From assembly GCF_009870125.1 (NCBI RefSeq), contig NC_046679.1:16988001-17052000 (forward strand): a stretch of 64,000 nucleotides of DNA. The letters run 5' to 3'. Shown piece after piece: positions 1-13,300 of the stretch; positions within the stretch are counted from its first letter, which is position 1, and each line of letters opens with the position of its first letter. The stretch is from Drosophila pseudoobscura (taxonomy: Eukaryota; Arthropoda; Insecta; Diptera; Drosophilidae). The translations under genes and the position numbers were made by a program. The notes beneath the pieces were generated by a model. That model searched no databases. It worked only from the letters and a program-made list of their open reading frames with translations, and was not told the DNA's origin.

Positions 1-2406
1 GTCATTATTGAAGCATTTGTGAGGTGGCGGCGCACTGGGAAACGGAGATTAGGCGCGGAAATGCTCGAAATGTTAGTTTGGTTATCGCCTGGAATGGGCG
101 ATGATGATGGGGAATGGGCGAATGGGTGCAAAAAGTCGGAAATTTGATATGCCAAAAACCGTTTACGATCAACAAGTGATACGATGAGGAGCAAGTGCAC
201 CGAGAAATGCCAAAGGAGGACTCACTGGCAAATTATGCAGATTGCCTGATGATGAAACTGTGGATGGAAACTATGGATGCGGCAGGACACAGAGGACAGC
301 AGGAAGGGGGCTACTCGGATATTGAGGAAGTTCGGCTGCAGTTGTTTGGCGAGAACTTTCCATCAAGCGCCCAGGAAGAGACATTGATTTGACTGCACGA
401 CGAGGAGAGAGAAAGAGAAGTTTTCCATTATGGAAATGTCATCAAATCGATTTTCTTCTTTTTCCTATCTCGTCCGTCCGCCCCTTTTTGTGCAATCATA
501 ATGACGGTAAATGGCGGGGGAGTGCAATTGCAGGAATACCCGTAGTAGTAAAATATTCCACATGCTCCACGTACACGTTCCCTGTAGAAATGAAAAGGCC
601 AAAATGAGGTTTTTGCTTTTGTTCAATTTATTCATATTTCTCTCATATTTTATTATTATTATTATTTGCAATAATAACTGTTATTACTCGTTACTCGTAT
701 TATTATTATTATTCCATCTATTTAAATATAGTGTGTAATAAAGCTTGACAATCTATTAATGCTATTACAATGTATTTTCGGTTATATTGTTCGTTAAATG
801 TTCTTTTGTTTGTCCTTCCATATCCTGTTATGTTTTCTGTTTCTGTACTGTCATGTTTGCTTTACTTTACCCACTGTCCTACTGTCACACTTTCAATCCT
901 CCTCTTCCTCCCACTATTCCGTCCCCGTCAACAGCTGTATTCGTGTCATGTCGGGATGTCGGGATGTTTTTGTATCTATATATCGTTTTGAGTCATAATA
1001 TAATGTGTGTGGAAGTGACTGAGGAGTGAAGTGGGTTTTGGTATAGTCGAGTGTTTGGATGTGAGTTCCAGAGAATGCTACGGGATGGCTGTGGGGCTCT
1101 GTGGATTGTTGAAATTTGACTAATTTCGGCTTTCAATGGAATTCAAGTTAAAATGCAATATGCTGATTCGTTTTTAAATTTTTTTGTTTTTTTTTGTTTT
1201 AATGGTATCGTACAAAATTTGTTACTACTATTCATCATCGTGAATTTAATTTATTTTCGGGCCGCACTTCGCAGCACAGAGCACTCATAAAAAGTTAATT
1301 TTATTTCCCTGGCATTCGCACTCTGGTTTTTGTTGCTGTTGGTCGGTTTGTTCTATGGATGCACCGCAGTAGCTGCCTGCAATCGGATGCGGAGAGTCAG
1401 ATGCAGATACACAGATGCGTGGCTCTCTACTGTGAGTGTATAGTATATGGTATAGTATGCCATGTAGTATGCTTTTGCATCTGTGAATCTGTGCATCTGT
1501 GCATCTGCGTGTGTTTTCCATTTGCATTCACGCAGAGTAATTAAAATTATAGTTACATTTCCATCATCATCCGGCGCCGGAAAAGCGAGTGGCGAAACAG
1601 GCGGAGCCCGGGTGGAACCTGGGGATAGCCGTTTGTTTGTGCATTGATGGGAAATGGGAAAATGTAGCTAAAAGCATAGTTTAAATGTTTCTCTTGTTAG
1701 GTGCTCTCTCCGCCCTCCGCTCTCCACCATTCTCTCATTACTCTCTCTCTATTTGACTGTCGGTTTACACTTGTCTTTTGGCTCTTGCTTTTTGGCGGTT
1801 TCCATTTGTTTTTTTTTAATTAGTTAAAACGATTTTAAATGAATAAAATATCGCCCCCTGTCTGCGGTAGTCATTACTGCGTGGGAGAGAGGTGTAGAGG
1901 GGCGTACGATGTAATTAAAATTACCTATTTATGTACAAATCTACAGGGAAGTACGGGATCCATCCCCATCCGCCATCTATTAGAGCGGACCAAACAATAA
2001 AACTTTGATTAAAACATTCACATTGCGCTGTCAAAAAGGAGGTACGCAAGGGCAAGGTGGTGTATGATATCTGAATAAATCGTAGGATGCAGGACGTGTA
2101 GGATGAGGTTTGGGGGGAGTTTGTGTGTTTGTGTGTTTGTTCTGTTTGCTGTTCTGGCAGCTCTCTATGTGCCGATGTGCAAATTTGCTTTCGGTTCAGT
2201 TCATAATATCAAAAAACAAAAATCCCCTCACCAGCCAGCAAACATTGCACACAACAGAGGAAAATTTAATTGGGTCGGGGAAAGCCCGGCTAGGAATCCC
2301 CCCCTGGTGAAGTGAAGCTGTGCAAATATTTGCCAGAATACTTTCCCATAATTATTGTAGTAATTCATTGCATTCATGTGTTTAATTATTCCACAAACAC
2401 ACACAT

Positions 2407-2520
2407 GGATACACGGATACACGGATACACAACTTAATGCATTCATCGTGTAAGCATGGGTGTGGGTGTGGGTGTATGGGTGTGGGTGTGGGTGTGGGTG
2501 TGGGTGTATGGGTGTATGGG
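2407..2520. repeat. GGATACAC and GGGTGT tandem repeats
   Basis: Three copies of an 8-mer GGATACAC (2407-2430) are followed by a run of GGGTGT hexamers interrupted by GGGTGTAT (2458-2520). These are simple-sequence repeats, and the long Gly/Val/Trp frame over the second one is a by-product. Confidence 0.9.
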
Positions 2521-2715
2521 GCCGTGGCTGCGAGCGTGGTCATGTATGTGGAATTTATCATGTACTGTACTTATCATTGACTTCTATAACTTACATTTTA
2601 TATTATCAAGCTCGAATTTGAAACGTTCTACATACACAAAAAATACTTATAATGCGGCATCTCTCTCTCCTATTGTTCTCTTGTGTTCTCTATATAAATC
2701 TCACACCAATATAGG

Positions 2716-2736
2716 TATATATATATATATATATAT
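2716..2736. repeat. (TA)n microsatellite
   Basis: An uninterrupted TA dinucleotide run of about 10 units. Confidence 0.9.
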
Positions 2737-2809
2737 GATATACACATCGATATATAGCTGTAGAGTATCTCTGGCCTCGACCTCTCGAATTTAGCAATTA
2801 GTTTTCGAT

Positions 2810-2819
2810 TTTATTTATT
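2810..2819 (-). promoter_or_regulatory. Candidate poly(A) signals of kek6
   Basis: Two overlapping AATAAA hexamers on the minus strand (2810-2815 and 2814-2819). They are the first canonical signals I see downstream of the kek6 stop codon and would give a 3' UTR of about 1.4 kb. Assignment to kek6 is inferred from strand and position. Confidence 0.4.
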
Positions 2820-4263
2820 TTCAAATTTTCATTTTTCTTTCTACATTCAATTAGATTACACACAAATTCATACATATGCAGAGATATATATACGTATATA
2901 CATACATGTATGTATATATGTATATTACATAAATGGTATGCCATATATTATTTAGATTTGGTCTACTTGCAGGACAAAGTGTGTGTTACAGCGCGGGACA
3001 GTGATAGGGAGAGAACTAAAAGGACTCCTTCTATAGGTATTCTAGGATAGGAACGGATTAACTATATATACTATATGCATATGTATATGTAGATTGACTA
3101 GATGACGACTGCTAACAATACAAATCATAGGTACTAGGTGTTTGGCTCTGATATCGGAAGAACAATCCTACAGTTACTGCTGGAACCGGAAACAATCGCA
3201 ATCGAGGATAACAGACTAAAAGTAGATTTGATTTAAAAAACATTTTTGGCTCGCCTCGATGCAGTATCTATATATTATAGATATATGTAGGTAGGTAGGT
3301 AGGGAGTGTAAAATTATTTTTGATTTAAAAGTCCTTAAGCATTTAGGAATACATTTACATATGTACATAAAGAAGGGACTATTTTAAGGGGGGACTAAAG
3401 ACTGTAATACATTCATACATACAAATATCCATTGTACATAGATAGTTGTTTATACATATATAGTTGTTTATATCGGGGTGTTATAATAGATCTGCTAATA
3501 TTATACATATGTATGCATATGCATATGCAAGTGCTACGATGCTACGATGAATTCCCATCCGGTGTTCTAATCCTATTCAGTGTCTGATCTCTAAAACGTA
3601 ATTCAATAAAATACTCGTACTCCTCCAACAAACTCTAGCACCCCAGAAGCAAATGCATCTTTCTTTGGTTTCATCTACATATATCTGACAAGATACATAT
3701 ATACTATAGAATCGTACTATACACCTTATGAAGATCAGTTTTGGTCGCTATAATCTCTAGCATACAGTTATCTTTCGTTTATCTTACAGAATTCAGAATT
3801 ATAGAATGGGTACAACTATTCGGTTTCTAGCTAGGAATGGGGTCAGTATGGAGAGATCTCTAAATGGAGTAAACATGCGATACATAAGTATATAGAAGTA
3901 TATATATACGATAACGGTATCTATGTAGTGAGATTCAAAAGGGGAAATAAACTCTGTTCTCGGAAATAAACTCTCAAATTCTCATTGTTTCGCATTTTGA
4001 TTAGGGTTTTCTGCTATATTCGTTTTTGATTCTTTGATCATTTGGGGGGTCTGTGGCAGTCAATAGATTGTGTCGGTTGCTATATACGAGTAGTAGGTTT
4101 CTATACAAATTATCTGTGTAGACTCGAAACTGATATGAAAGTAAACGATTGCCAAGGAGTTGGGTTTCTGAATGTGACTCTGGATGAGGATTATGGAAAT
4201 GGGACTGGTTCTGGGTTCTGGGGCACGAATCTATTGACCTATTTACACTTGCGTTCCATAATA
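2820..4263 (-). other. Inferred kek6 3' UTR
   Basis: This is AT-rich sequence without a convincing reading frame, lying between the kek6 stop and the first AATAAA signals on the same strand. It contains many TATATA/CATATG stretches, a short GTAG repeat (3287-3303), and two minus-strand matches to the Pumilio site UGUANAUA at 2895-2902 and 3360-3367. A long 3' UTR would suit a neuronal receptor gene, but transcript ends are not visible in DNA. Confidence 0.4.
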
Positions 4264-4847
4264 CTATAGGGACACAAACTCCCCTCTGTCCTTGTCCTGT
4301 CCTTGGCTGGTCTCTGTCTGGTGCTGATGATGATCCTGGGCCTGCTCTCCCCCGACGGACTGCTTTTCGGGCTGGTTCTCGTTGAAGAGCGTCTCACTCT
4401 CGTATTGCTCCTCATCGGGCAGCGAGAGTGTGGAGTTGCCCAGACCCCCGCTCGCGGTGATGCGGCGCCCCATGTTATCGTACTTGGGGTACGCGGAGCT
4501 GTCGCCGCCTCCGCTCTTGCCACAGAGCGGCCGCAGCGGCGTCACTTCGATGGGTGGCGTCTGGCAGGCGGACGGCGGCGGGCCGTTGTTGATGCAGCTG
4601 GCGCAACTGGCGGCGGAGACGGGCGGCATGTTGCTGGTGGCACTGGAGTTGGGGTGGTGGCACTGCACCACAGCCGTCACAGCGGGCGGTGGGGGAGGAG
4701 GCGGCAGCTCCATGGCGTTGCTTTGGCCTCCGGCCACGCAGTGGTAGGTCGTCTGGTGGCTATGGGAGTCCACATATCCGCTCGCATCCAGGTTGTAGGT
4801 CACGATCTCGTCGTGCGGATAGAGGCCGGGGGTGGCACCTTGCTGCA

Positions 4848-4884
<37 letters not shown>

Positions 4885-6908
4885 TTGCTGGTGATGCTGC
4901 TGCAGCGAGGTATCCTTCTTGAGGATGCCCCGCCGCGTCGTGTGACGTGGCAGGGTGGCAAATTGGCCCTCGGGCACACTCACCGTGCCCGAGCCTCCAT
5001 CGTTGTTGCACTGCACGTCCTGCATCCGCTTGGGGATGTTCAGCAAGTCCGGATACATGTTGAGGTCCGCTCCGTCGAGCATGTCCTGCGTGACTGACAC
5101 GCGGATGAAGATATTGCCCCCAAAGGCGGGGTTCGGCACAATGTTCGAGCAGAACTCTGGTGGCGGTGGAAAGACGCCCACATTAAGGGGGAACTCCTCG
5201 GAGATCTGGCCGGGATGTGTGTGGGTGTGGGTGTGGCCCGCCATGGACGTGGGCACGGTGATCATGCCGCATGTGGGATCCTTCACGGTCATCAGCTGCT
5301 GCCGCATATGCTGGTGCGGATGCTGCTGCTGTTGCTGCTGCTGTTGCTGCTGCTGCTGTTGATGCTGCTGCTGCTGGTGAACCAGCATTGAGCCATGGCC
5401 CATGCCCCCGCGGTGATTCTCCACGGCATGGATCTCGATCTGGTTGAAGCCCAGACCTGCCGACTCCGCCTTGTTGATGCTGATCGAGTTGGGATTGTTG
5501 TCGATGCCATAGCTGTCGCCGCGATCGTTTGTGGTCGTAGTGACGCTCGAGTCCAGCAGCTTCTTCTCCTGGTCATTGAAGCTGACGCTGGACTTGACAC
5601 CCGCCTTGTTGGCGTGTCGATGCTGGCGGGTGGTGCGCTTGCAGAGGCACACCACAAAGGAGATGGCGATCAACAGGAAGACGGTGCCGAAGATGCCCAT
5701 GATGAGGCCGAAGTACCAGAAGGTCTCTGGGGTCTTCACGAGCACATGCTGCACTATCTCGCTGAGGTATATGCTGATGTTCTGGGTCATGCTGCCGATG
5801 GGATTGGCCCCCGTGCAGGCATACGTGCCGGCATCCAGGCTGGTCACATTGAAGACGGTCAGGTTGCTCCACAGCTTGTCGGAGGCGATGCTCTCCGTGT
5901 CGAAGAGCACGTTGTCGTTGTCCAGGATCTTGCCATTCAGTTCCCAGGCTACCTCGGGAAGCGGATCCCCGTACACCAGGCAGCTGAAGGTCGTGTTGCT
6001 CCCAATATCGATGTTCTGCACCTCCTCGTTGTTGAAGATCTCGACGCGCGGCGGGCAGCCGAAGAGCTCATCGTCGACGCTGTCCCAGGTGCGATCCTTC
6101 TGGGCGGGCGGACCCTTGCAGACGAGGCTTACGGAGCTGAGGCGACTGGCCACATACCAGGAGCGGAACTTGCGTAGCTTGCAGTTGCACTGCCAGGGGT
6201 TCTCCTCGAGGGAGAGGGTCTTCAGGTTGGCCATGTGCTGGAAGACGTACTCGCTGAGGCTCTCCAGCAGATTGTTCTTGAGGTTCAGGAACTCCAGGAG
6301 ATTGAGATTGGCCAACGACATGGGATCGATGTACGAGATGAGGCAGTCGTGCATGTCCAGGGTGCGCAGGTGGGGCAGGATGGGGAACTGGTAGGCGGCC
6401 AGGCGTTTCAGCGGATTGCCGTTCAGGTACAGGATCCTCAGGCGGTCGTTGCCCATGAACGTGTCCTTGTCGAGCATCTCCAGCTTGTTGTCGGACAGAT
6501 CGATCTCCACGAGGATCTTCAGGCTGCGGAAGGACTCCTTGTGGATGTACTGCACCTCGGACTTCTTCAGGTAAATGCGCTGCAGATTGAGCAGCCCCAA
6601 GGCCGAGAACTCCTCCCGGTTCAAGTACGGTATGTGGTTGTCGTTCAGCACCAGCACCTGCAGCTCCGTGCTGAGGGTGCTCGGGATGCTGGTCAGCTGC
6701 AGGGAACTGCAGATGGCTGATTTCTTGCCATTGGTCCACTTGCAGGTGCAGTTGGAGGCGCAGCTCAAGGACCAGTCATCGGCCCCCGTCCAGGCCACCA
6801 AACAGAGCACCAAAAGACACCAAACTACAGAGAAATAGGAAATGCAGCAATGATGTGGTTACTATTTCCCTATTTCCCAACTATTTCCCACTCACCTGGA
6901 AGACCCAT
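4264..6908 (-). CDS. kek6: Kekkon-family LRR/Ig transmembrane receptor, probably Kek6
   Basis: The coding sequence joins 6896-6908 and 4264-6824 and encodes 857 residues. The exons are split by a 71-nt intron (donor GTGAGT, acceptor TGTAG) that falls just after codon 4. Residues 1 to about 18 form a signal peptide (MGLPVWCLLVLCLVAW). A cysteine-rich LRR N-cap (Cys 26, 30, 32, 43) is followed by about six or seven leucine-rich repeats to about 205 and an LRR C-cap (NPWQCNC, about 213-261). One C2-type Ig domain follows (Cys 286 and 341, with DAGTYAC), then a transmembrane helix at about 373-399. The cytoplasmic tail has two glutamine tracts and a proline run and ends in FVSL, a possible class II PDZ ligand. 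Kekkon proteins are neuronal or epithelial receptors, and Kek6 is reported as a neurotrophin (DNT2) receptor at the neuromuscular junction. I choose kek6 over kek5 from the length (about 836 versus 931 residues, recalled) and from Muller E neighbours. In-frame ATGs at 6944 and 6953 leave the start open. Confidence 0.78.
4841..4903 (-). repeat. Second CAG/CAA (polyQ) tract of kek6
   Basis: A mixed CAG/CAA run in the coding frame encodes a Gln/His-rich segment at about residues 646-666 of the cytoplasmic tail. The mixture of CAG and CAA codons suggests an old, fairly stable tract. Confidence 0.9.
5321..5376 (-). repeat. First CAG/CAA (polyQ) tract of kek6
   Basis: A mixed CAG/CAA run encoding Gln/His at about residues 487-510, roughly 90 residues after the transmembrane helix. 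It is read as glutamine only in the kek6 frame. The leucine-rich frame on the other strand is a shadow. Confidence 0.9.
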
Positions 6909-9900
6909 CGTGGTCGTAGTCGTGCTCCGGCTCCTTCGATCCATGCTGTGCATATGTCTTCCTTCTCCTCTGCGGTTCGACGATATTCCTTCCGCTTCCG
7001 CTTCAGCTCCCGCTGCGTTTTGTGTGGCCTCGGCGACCCTGCCAATTGATGACCCTAAATGGCTTTGGCTGATTCGATTGCCATGTTTCACATCATGTTG
7101 CCGCCGCCAGCAAAAAGGTCTCCATTACTCCACATTACTCAGCACTTTGGCTACACTTGCCACACAGAAGGCAGGATCTGCTCAGTGCTCTGCGTGTGCC
7201 ACCACTCGACTCCCAGTATCTTATTGATTTTGCCTGCTTGCTTTATCCTTCTCTGCTGCTACTCTGCTCTGTTGAGTTCTGTGTTCAGTTCTTTTCTTTT
7301 AATTTGCTGGCAGAAAGGAAACTTAGCCCTGCCTCTTTTTTTGTGCTGCTGCCACTGACATCGACATCGGCAGTTGGAGCTGGACCTGGACCTGGAGCAA
7401 GGGATAGAGCATGGGAAATCCTTTCTTTTAAATTCTTAAATCTGAAAAATGTAAAAGAGAATCCGGTATTAGCGAGACGACCACTCCAACAATGCCCATT
7501 GTAGTTGTATCGTACATACAGTAGAGTAGTGCCTCCAGTGGCTCTGCTCTGCACTTGCCCCCCGTTTGTAATCTCTGTTTACAGAATTTAGCTTTGGCTC
7601 TGAATAGAATGGCCAGAATGGGGAGAATAGATGTGGGGGAATGGTATCTGGGGTATGGGGTATGGGGTGCCTGCGAAATGGATGGAGGTTTAAATCGCCT
7701 TTCAACAACATTTTGTAATTTGTTGTACGTCCAGCTGGACAACACAACAAAGCACCAAACCACAGGCACATCTACATCCGCATCCACAGCCACAGCGATA
7801 GCCACTGCCACAAAAAGGTGGAGACCCTGGGCCCTGGACCCCGACTTTGGCATCGACATCGGCATCGGCATCTTTAGAAAATCAGCATCAATAGCCTGTC
7901 GAATGCTTTTTACTTTTATGTTCCTCTTTCTCTCACTCTCCCATTCTCTCTCTGTGTTCTCTTTTTTGTTTGTTCTCGTTCCAGGAGCGGTTCAGCATCA
8001 CCTCTCTTCATTGGCTTCAAGCATACAAATACTTTTCAGTAATTTTAATCAACGTAAAATGCCTAATTTCACTTCAATCCCCCAACTGCGATTGAAAGGA
8101 CTCCACAATAAGTTTTCCTGAAATTTCCTGCCCCTCTCCACCAAACACCGAAACGAGATGAATCCGCTCCGCTTCTGGCCCTGGTTCTGGGGCGCACAGA
8201 TAGGGGATGGGACGGAGAGACAGACAGACAATGAAAACGTAAAAAGCTCAAAAGGTTCATTTGTCAATTTGCCATTTGAATTTGTATTTGAGAGAATTCA
8301 CTTGGCCGCTTTTGCTGCTTTTGCCGCTTTTGCTGCTTTGTCCTGCAGCAGCGGCAGCATCACCCTGCCACACCAGCTATCCCCCTGCCCACCCTTTGGG
8401 GCAACCTACAAAGCAGACAGTCAAACCTTGGCAGCAACCTCAATTTTAGCTCATCCCTCTGGCCCCCTCCCTCGGACCCGTCGGTCGGGTGGGGTGGTGG
8501 TCCTGGCAATGCGGATAATATTTCCTGTGTCAGTGCACCAGCAGTTGGCAGTTGCAATTGCTGACTTGCCACACAGCGCTCGACTACTATCCATCCCGTC
8601 CCATCCCAGCCGAGTCCCCTCTCTAGTATATAGTGGTGCCCCCATCGTCGACAGTTTTATATTTGCTGCTGCTATGAGGAGGCACTCGTGCTCGTGGGGG
8701 CACTGGAACCGCATCGGCATCAGCATCGGCGGCACTCACAGGTTCTTTGGTTTGATATTCATAAATGTGGCACAGTGGGCCAAAAAAGCAAAGCTAATTT
8801 GATGGCCAATTGCCAAGACTGGGACTGGGACTGGGACCGGCCCGTAGCCAATGTGCGGTAGAATATTAAAAAAATATTATGGAAGAATATTGTATGTTGC
8901 AAGCAGGTCTGCTCTGACTGCAGCCGCAACTCGTAAAGCAAATCAATTAACTGCTGCCACATAGAGGGCGAAGAGGGGCAGAGAAGCAGATACTCGTACG
9001 GAGATGATGATGCCCCACAAAGATACGAGTTATTGTCTGGCTCTCTGTGGCATGTGGCCTCTGGCAGGCCTCTAGCTATCATCGGGCTAATCTCTTGGAA
9101 GAAGGTCCTGGTAATTGTTAACCTGTAAATGAAGGACTCTACACTGCAATTGGCATTTGGTAATTTGATTTCGTATCCCATACCCAGATAATCTCTGAAA
9201 GGGAAGCTAAGCTTCAAATGTTGCCATCTGGGAATTGGATTTCGAATCTGACTTGACTTCGCTTTCAGTATGCGGCACTGCATCTCTCACAGAAGACTAA
9301 ATCAAAACAACAATTGTAACCGAATGGCATTGGATTTTACTTATTTATTAATACAATACAACGGCCATGTGAAATGAAGTAAATGGAAATTGAATTGGCT
9401 TGTCTCCTAGAAAATTCTAAGCAATTTGTGCACTCACCAAATGAATGGAAGAGCTCTGTATATCTGAATGGATATATAGCAGGGAATCCTTTCTGCGATG
9501 ATCCTTAGGTTTTTATATATATTTTTATATTCATTATGAATGAATGGAATGAATGCCAATTATGAAGGTACTCCATCTGTTCAGGACAGCAGCTCTAACA
9601 GGACAGCAGCACTGTTAACAGTCCAGGGTAACAGCCTGTTAACAGCCTGTGGCCGCCCACTGTTAGCGGTTTCCCGCGCCCCTTAGTGAAATACCGAATT
9701 ATACAGATGATATACAGTGGCTCACAGCTCAAATGAACCAGAGCACCTTTCACACTTAAAAGTGCTATAACTTCTAAAGAATTCTTCGAAAAGAAGATGA
9801 TATTAAATAGACAGAAACATGCTCTCAAAAATTCCCAAGACTATAGGGAACCACTTCCTAAAATCCCATGGTATATTCAACTCGTTTATTTCCCCGCCTA

Positions 9901-12900
9901 GTTGTCACATTAAAAAATCATCAAAGTTTAAACAGAAAAAGAAGATGGAAATCTGCCTGTGTCCTGTATCCTGGCGCCCTGTTCCTGGAATCCTTTCCTC
10001 AAACAACATATTTAATTCATTAATTATCCCCCTGGTTGAGCCAATGAAAATTCATCAATTCACTTTGATGAACGCAACTCAAACGAAAATTGCTTAAAAA
10101 TTATTTATATTTTAAATGCATTTATATACATACGTTTGTCAAATGAAATTCATGTAATACGAAAACAATTGATTACGGATGCGCGCCACAAAGAGTTTAC
10201 ATATTATTTACATCTGTCGAATTAATTACGCAAAATAAATATTTCCCCACTTGATTCTTGTTACTATTCCATTCGGATGCAGTTTCAAATTAAATTTACA
10301 TTTTTCCCTTAATCTCTGAGAGGCTATTCATTGTATCTTTCATGGCCTTTCATGGCGGGCACTTTGTTCGGCGGACAAATAAATGCCAAAATTTTAGTGT
10401 TTCTCTATAAATTTTTGGTTTTACTTTCCGTACAATTCCATTTGACAATTGGAATTCAATTTCAATTTGTTGCCTGGTGGAAAAGTTAACTAATCCGCCC
10501 CTCGACCACGCCCCCCTCATTTGTAAAACTTCATCAAATGTAATTGTCGGAAAACAGCAAAAAGTCCTTGTCCAGGGCCAACAATTGGAGGCCATGCTCC
10601 ATGCTGCATTACCAAATTAAAAACAAAAACTAAACTAACTTTTCTGCTTTTTATTTTTTTATTTTTAACTTTCATTTCTCTCTCACTCTCTTTGTCTTTT
10701 TTGTTTCTCTCGAAACTTGCTTCCGTCATCCTACCACGGTGCGTAAACAGAGGCGTGGCATACTTATATATATCGTTCCGGAGGAGTCTTTTTTAGGGAA
10801 TATTACTTCTATATATGGAATTTTATGTCATTTAAATCATTATGAAATCGTGTTCAGCTCTTTCAAAAACTTTTAATACAGATATTAGTCCAATATTATT
10901 TGTGGTTTGTATAAATTAATATCCATTTTAGTTCGGTAGTTAGGTAGTAATGTCTATCAATTCCTCAATTAAAATATTTGGAATTTAATTTAAATTTTTT
11001 GAAAAATGTTTCTGAAGGCCTGAATCATCAAAAGGATATTTACAAACTGTTGTCTTTACAAAGAATGAATTACCTCTCGCATCTAACAATTTTGTATATA
11101 TTTATCTCTAAAACTCCCAAGTGCTTGGTGGCGACGGACAATCCCCTTGCGACTAAGCCTCTGTTTCGTATGCAAATCGTTTCTTTGCCGCCTGGCTGCG
11201 CTCTTTCTCGCTCTTCCTGTCTTCAGCCACGCCCACTGGACCGCCCACTCTCGCCATGGCATTGTTTTGTTATTGCACTAGCACGTGCGAATGTGCGTGC
11301 AAATGCAAATGGCGATAGAAAACTTTTTAAATTGAGCAAACATTAACAAAAAGGCAAATCTAGAAGTGGATCAGGACGGGCAGGGCAGGCGGGGCATGAC
11401 CTCCAATTTGCAGAAAGAGAGAGAGAGAGAGAGAGAGGGAGAGATTTTATGGAGGGGGTGAATGTAACACCCATAGCAGGTTGTTCTTATCGCCCGTCAT
11501 CGGACTTCGGTGGGGAATTTGGCCTATTTGTTTTTCTGCCTTGTTGAGACTCGCCTAGCGCGGTCCTTCAAGGACAGCCACCAAAAGTGTAAATTACAAA
11601 CTCCTGTGCAGTGTCCCTGGAGAGGGTGCTTTGAGGACTTGGCACCACTTTTCCGTGCAACAAATCCGCACATAATCGGAAAATGTCACAGAGCAAAAAA
11701 GCAGACAAGAAAGAACACAATATTAATGGCACTTGTCTCTGCCTCGGGGCCGAGATTAGATGACGCTGACGTTGACCGTGTTGAATTTTATTGCAGTACG
11801 GAAATGGTTTTCATAAATACACCGAAACTTCACACAGACGAGCGAGCGAGGGGGGGGGGGATGCTGAAGAGAAAGAAGGAGGGTCGGAAAGAGACAGAGG
11901 CAATGCAATTATCTGGAAGCAAAGTGCAAGCGGCCATGTACGTGCGAAACGAGGAACAGGACATTCGCCTTAGCCAGTACGAGAGGAGTCAGCGCCAGAA
12001 CCGGAGCTCGAAGTCGGGGAGAGAAGGAGAGAAAAGGTCCCTCCCACCGGAGACAAGCACCCGGGGAGATGTATGGCCATGGAAGGACACGATGCGAGCA
12101 TGTGCCTAGGATCTGGACGGAGACGCCCCGGGCTGACGACGGAGTGCCAACAAATGCAATTGTTATTGTTTGCCGTAACCTTCACCACTCGGGGCATTAT
12201 AAATTTATCATGGATTGTGCTATGAGATTGTGCTGCGTGGAGAGAGGCCCAGCAGCATCCAGATTAGTTGGTCTCCAGGTCCGTATTTAGCCGGTGGTTC
12301 CAAACAATAGATGGCATCTAATCGCAATCGGCAAACCAAACCCCTTTCATTAATTAGAAGCAACCCCAAGCCCTGCCCTGCGCATAACCAATTCCCAGAA
12401 CGGAGTAAATCCGCTGTGGCGTATGAAATGTTTAACTCGTTTTAATCACTCAAATATGGAGGCCATTGTACGAGTGTTCCCTGGCAGACATTCATTAATT
12501 ATTAACCTGTGAGCGAAGTTCGTTGTAATTGACTTTCAATGTAATCGCCAGACTTTAGCTGGAAGCTCTCAATTCATTTCATTCCATTCCATTTTCATCC
12601 TGAATGCAGCAGTGCGTATGAGCCCTTTTCTTACTTGTTAATCAACAATAATAAGTATCCGCTTCATTGGCTTCATTGGAAATGTATCTCCTCTTTTGTT
12701 CAAGCAATGATGAATCGACTGAGTCTATAGGCAGTGGATATTTATAGATACCGTATTGTGTGTTTGCCAAATGAAACTTTACAATTCTCTAATTTTCTCA
12801 GCTTCAAGCTTAATTTAATGGGAAATTATAAATAGAATAGTTATAGGTACATATGAAGTTTGGGAAAACGTGTCGTTTTTCGGGTTTGTCTTCATTTCAA

Positions 12901-13300
12901 ATGCGATAATTGTGGCTTTTCGTTCGATTGCCATTAAAGGAGAGAATACCTCAAGTGAAGATTCCTGAAGAGCTGTGGCAGCATCTGTGGTCCATTGAAA
13001 TACTTCCTTTGGTTGTATCTGACAGTCATGCTCCATAGAGAGATGGATTCCTGCTTAACTCTGGGGGAAAATTACCAAACAATGAAAGGAAATTTATTCT
13101 CTTCGGCCTTCTCGTTACCATGATGATAAATAATGAACTTTCTCCAATCAGAGAATGAATCTATGAGTGTACATTTTTGAATAGTTTGTGGGATGAAACT
13201 CGTTCCATCTTTCCTTACAAAAGATGGTCACAAAGAGTCCACCAGTTTCGTATAGCTGAATAGTTCTAATAACATCAGGCTCCCCTCTTCAATGATCTTT
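6909..13300. other. kek6 5' side, no other gene supported
   Basis: The first stretch (6909 to at least 6953) must be kek6 5' UTR or N-terminal coding sequence. Beyond it I see no frame with domain character. Open frames here, such as 7555-8121 plus, 8759-9283 minus and 11510-12109 plus, are compositionally simple or lack family motifs. A (GA)n run lies at 11416-11437. This may be a long kek6 5' intron or intergenic regulatory DNA. Confidence 0.5.
11416..11437. repeat. (GA)n microsatellite
   Basis: A GA dinucleotide run of about 11 units. Such runs are potential GAGA-factor sites, but nothing else here marks a promoter. Confidence 0.85.

Larger units (their letters stand above)
1..2809. other. 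Intergenic stretch with no supported gene
   Basis: This AT-rich stretch lies downstream of the kek6 3' end. The open frames in it are short, overlap on both strands and are low in complexity, such as runs of F/L/Y or C/V. A 65-codon plus frame at 195-392 starts at GTG and matches nothing I know. Poly-T runs and TA- and GT-rich simple repeats dominate from about 1.1 kb onward. Confidence 0.6.

Noticed and set aside
4303..6394. Long plus-strand frames opposite kek6 (264, 260, 287 codons)
   Set aside because: They are antisense shadows of a codon-biased, CAG-rich exon. The minus frame has clear LRR, Ig and transmembrane signatures.
11510..12109. 199-codon plus frame
   Set aside because: Lys/Arg/Glu-rich frame over purine-rich DNA with no motif. 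The overlapping frames are equally open.
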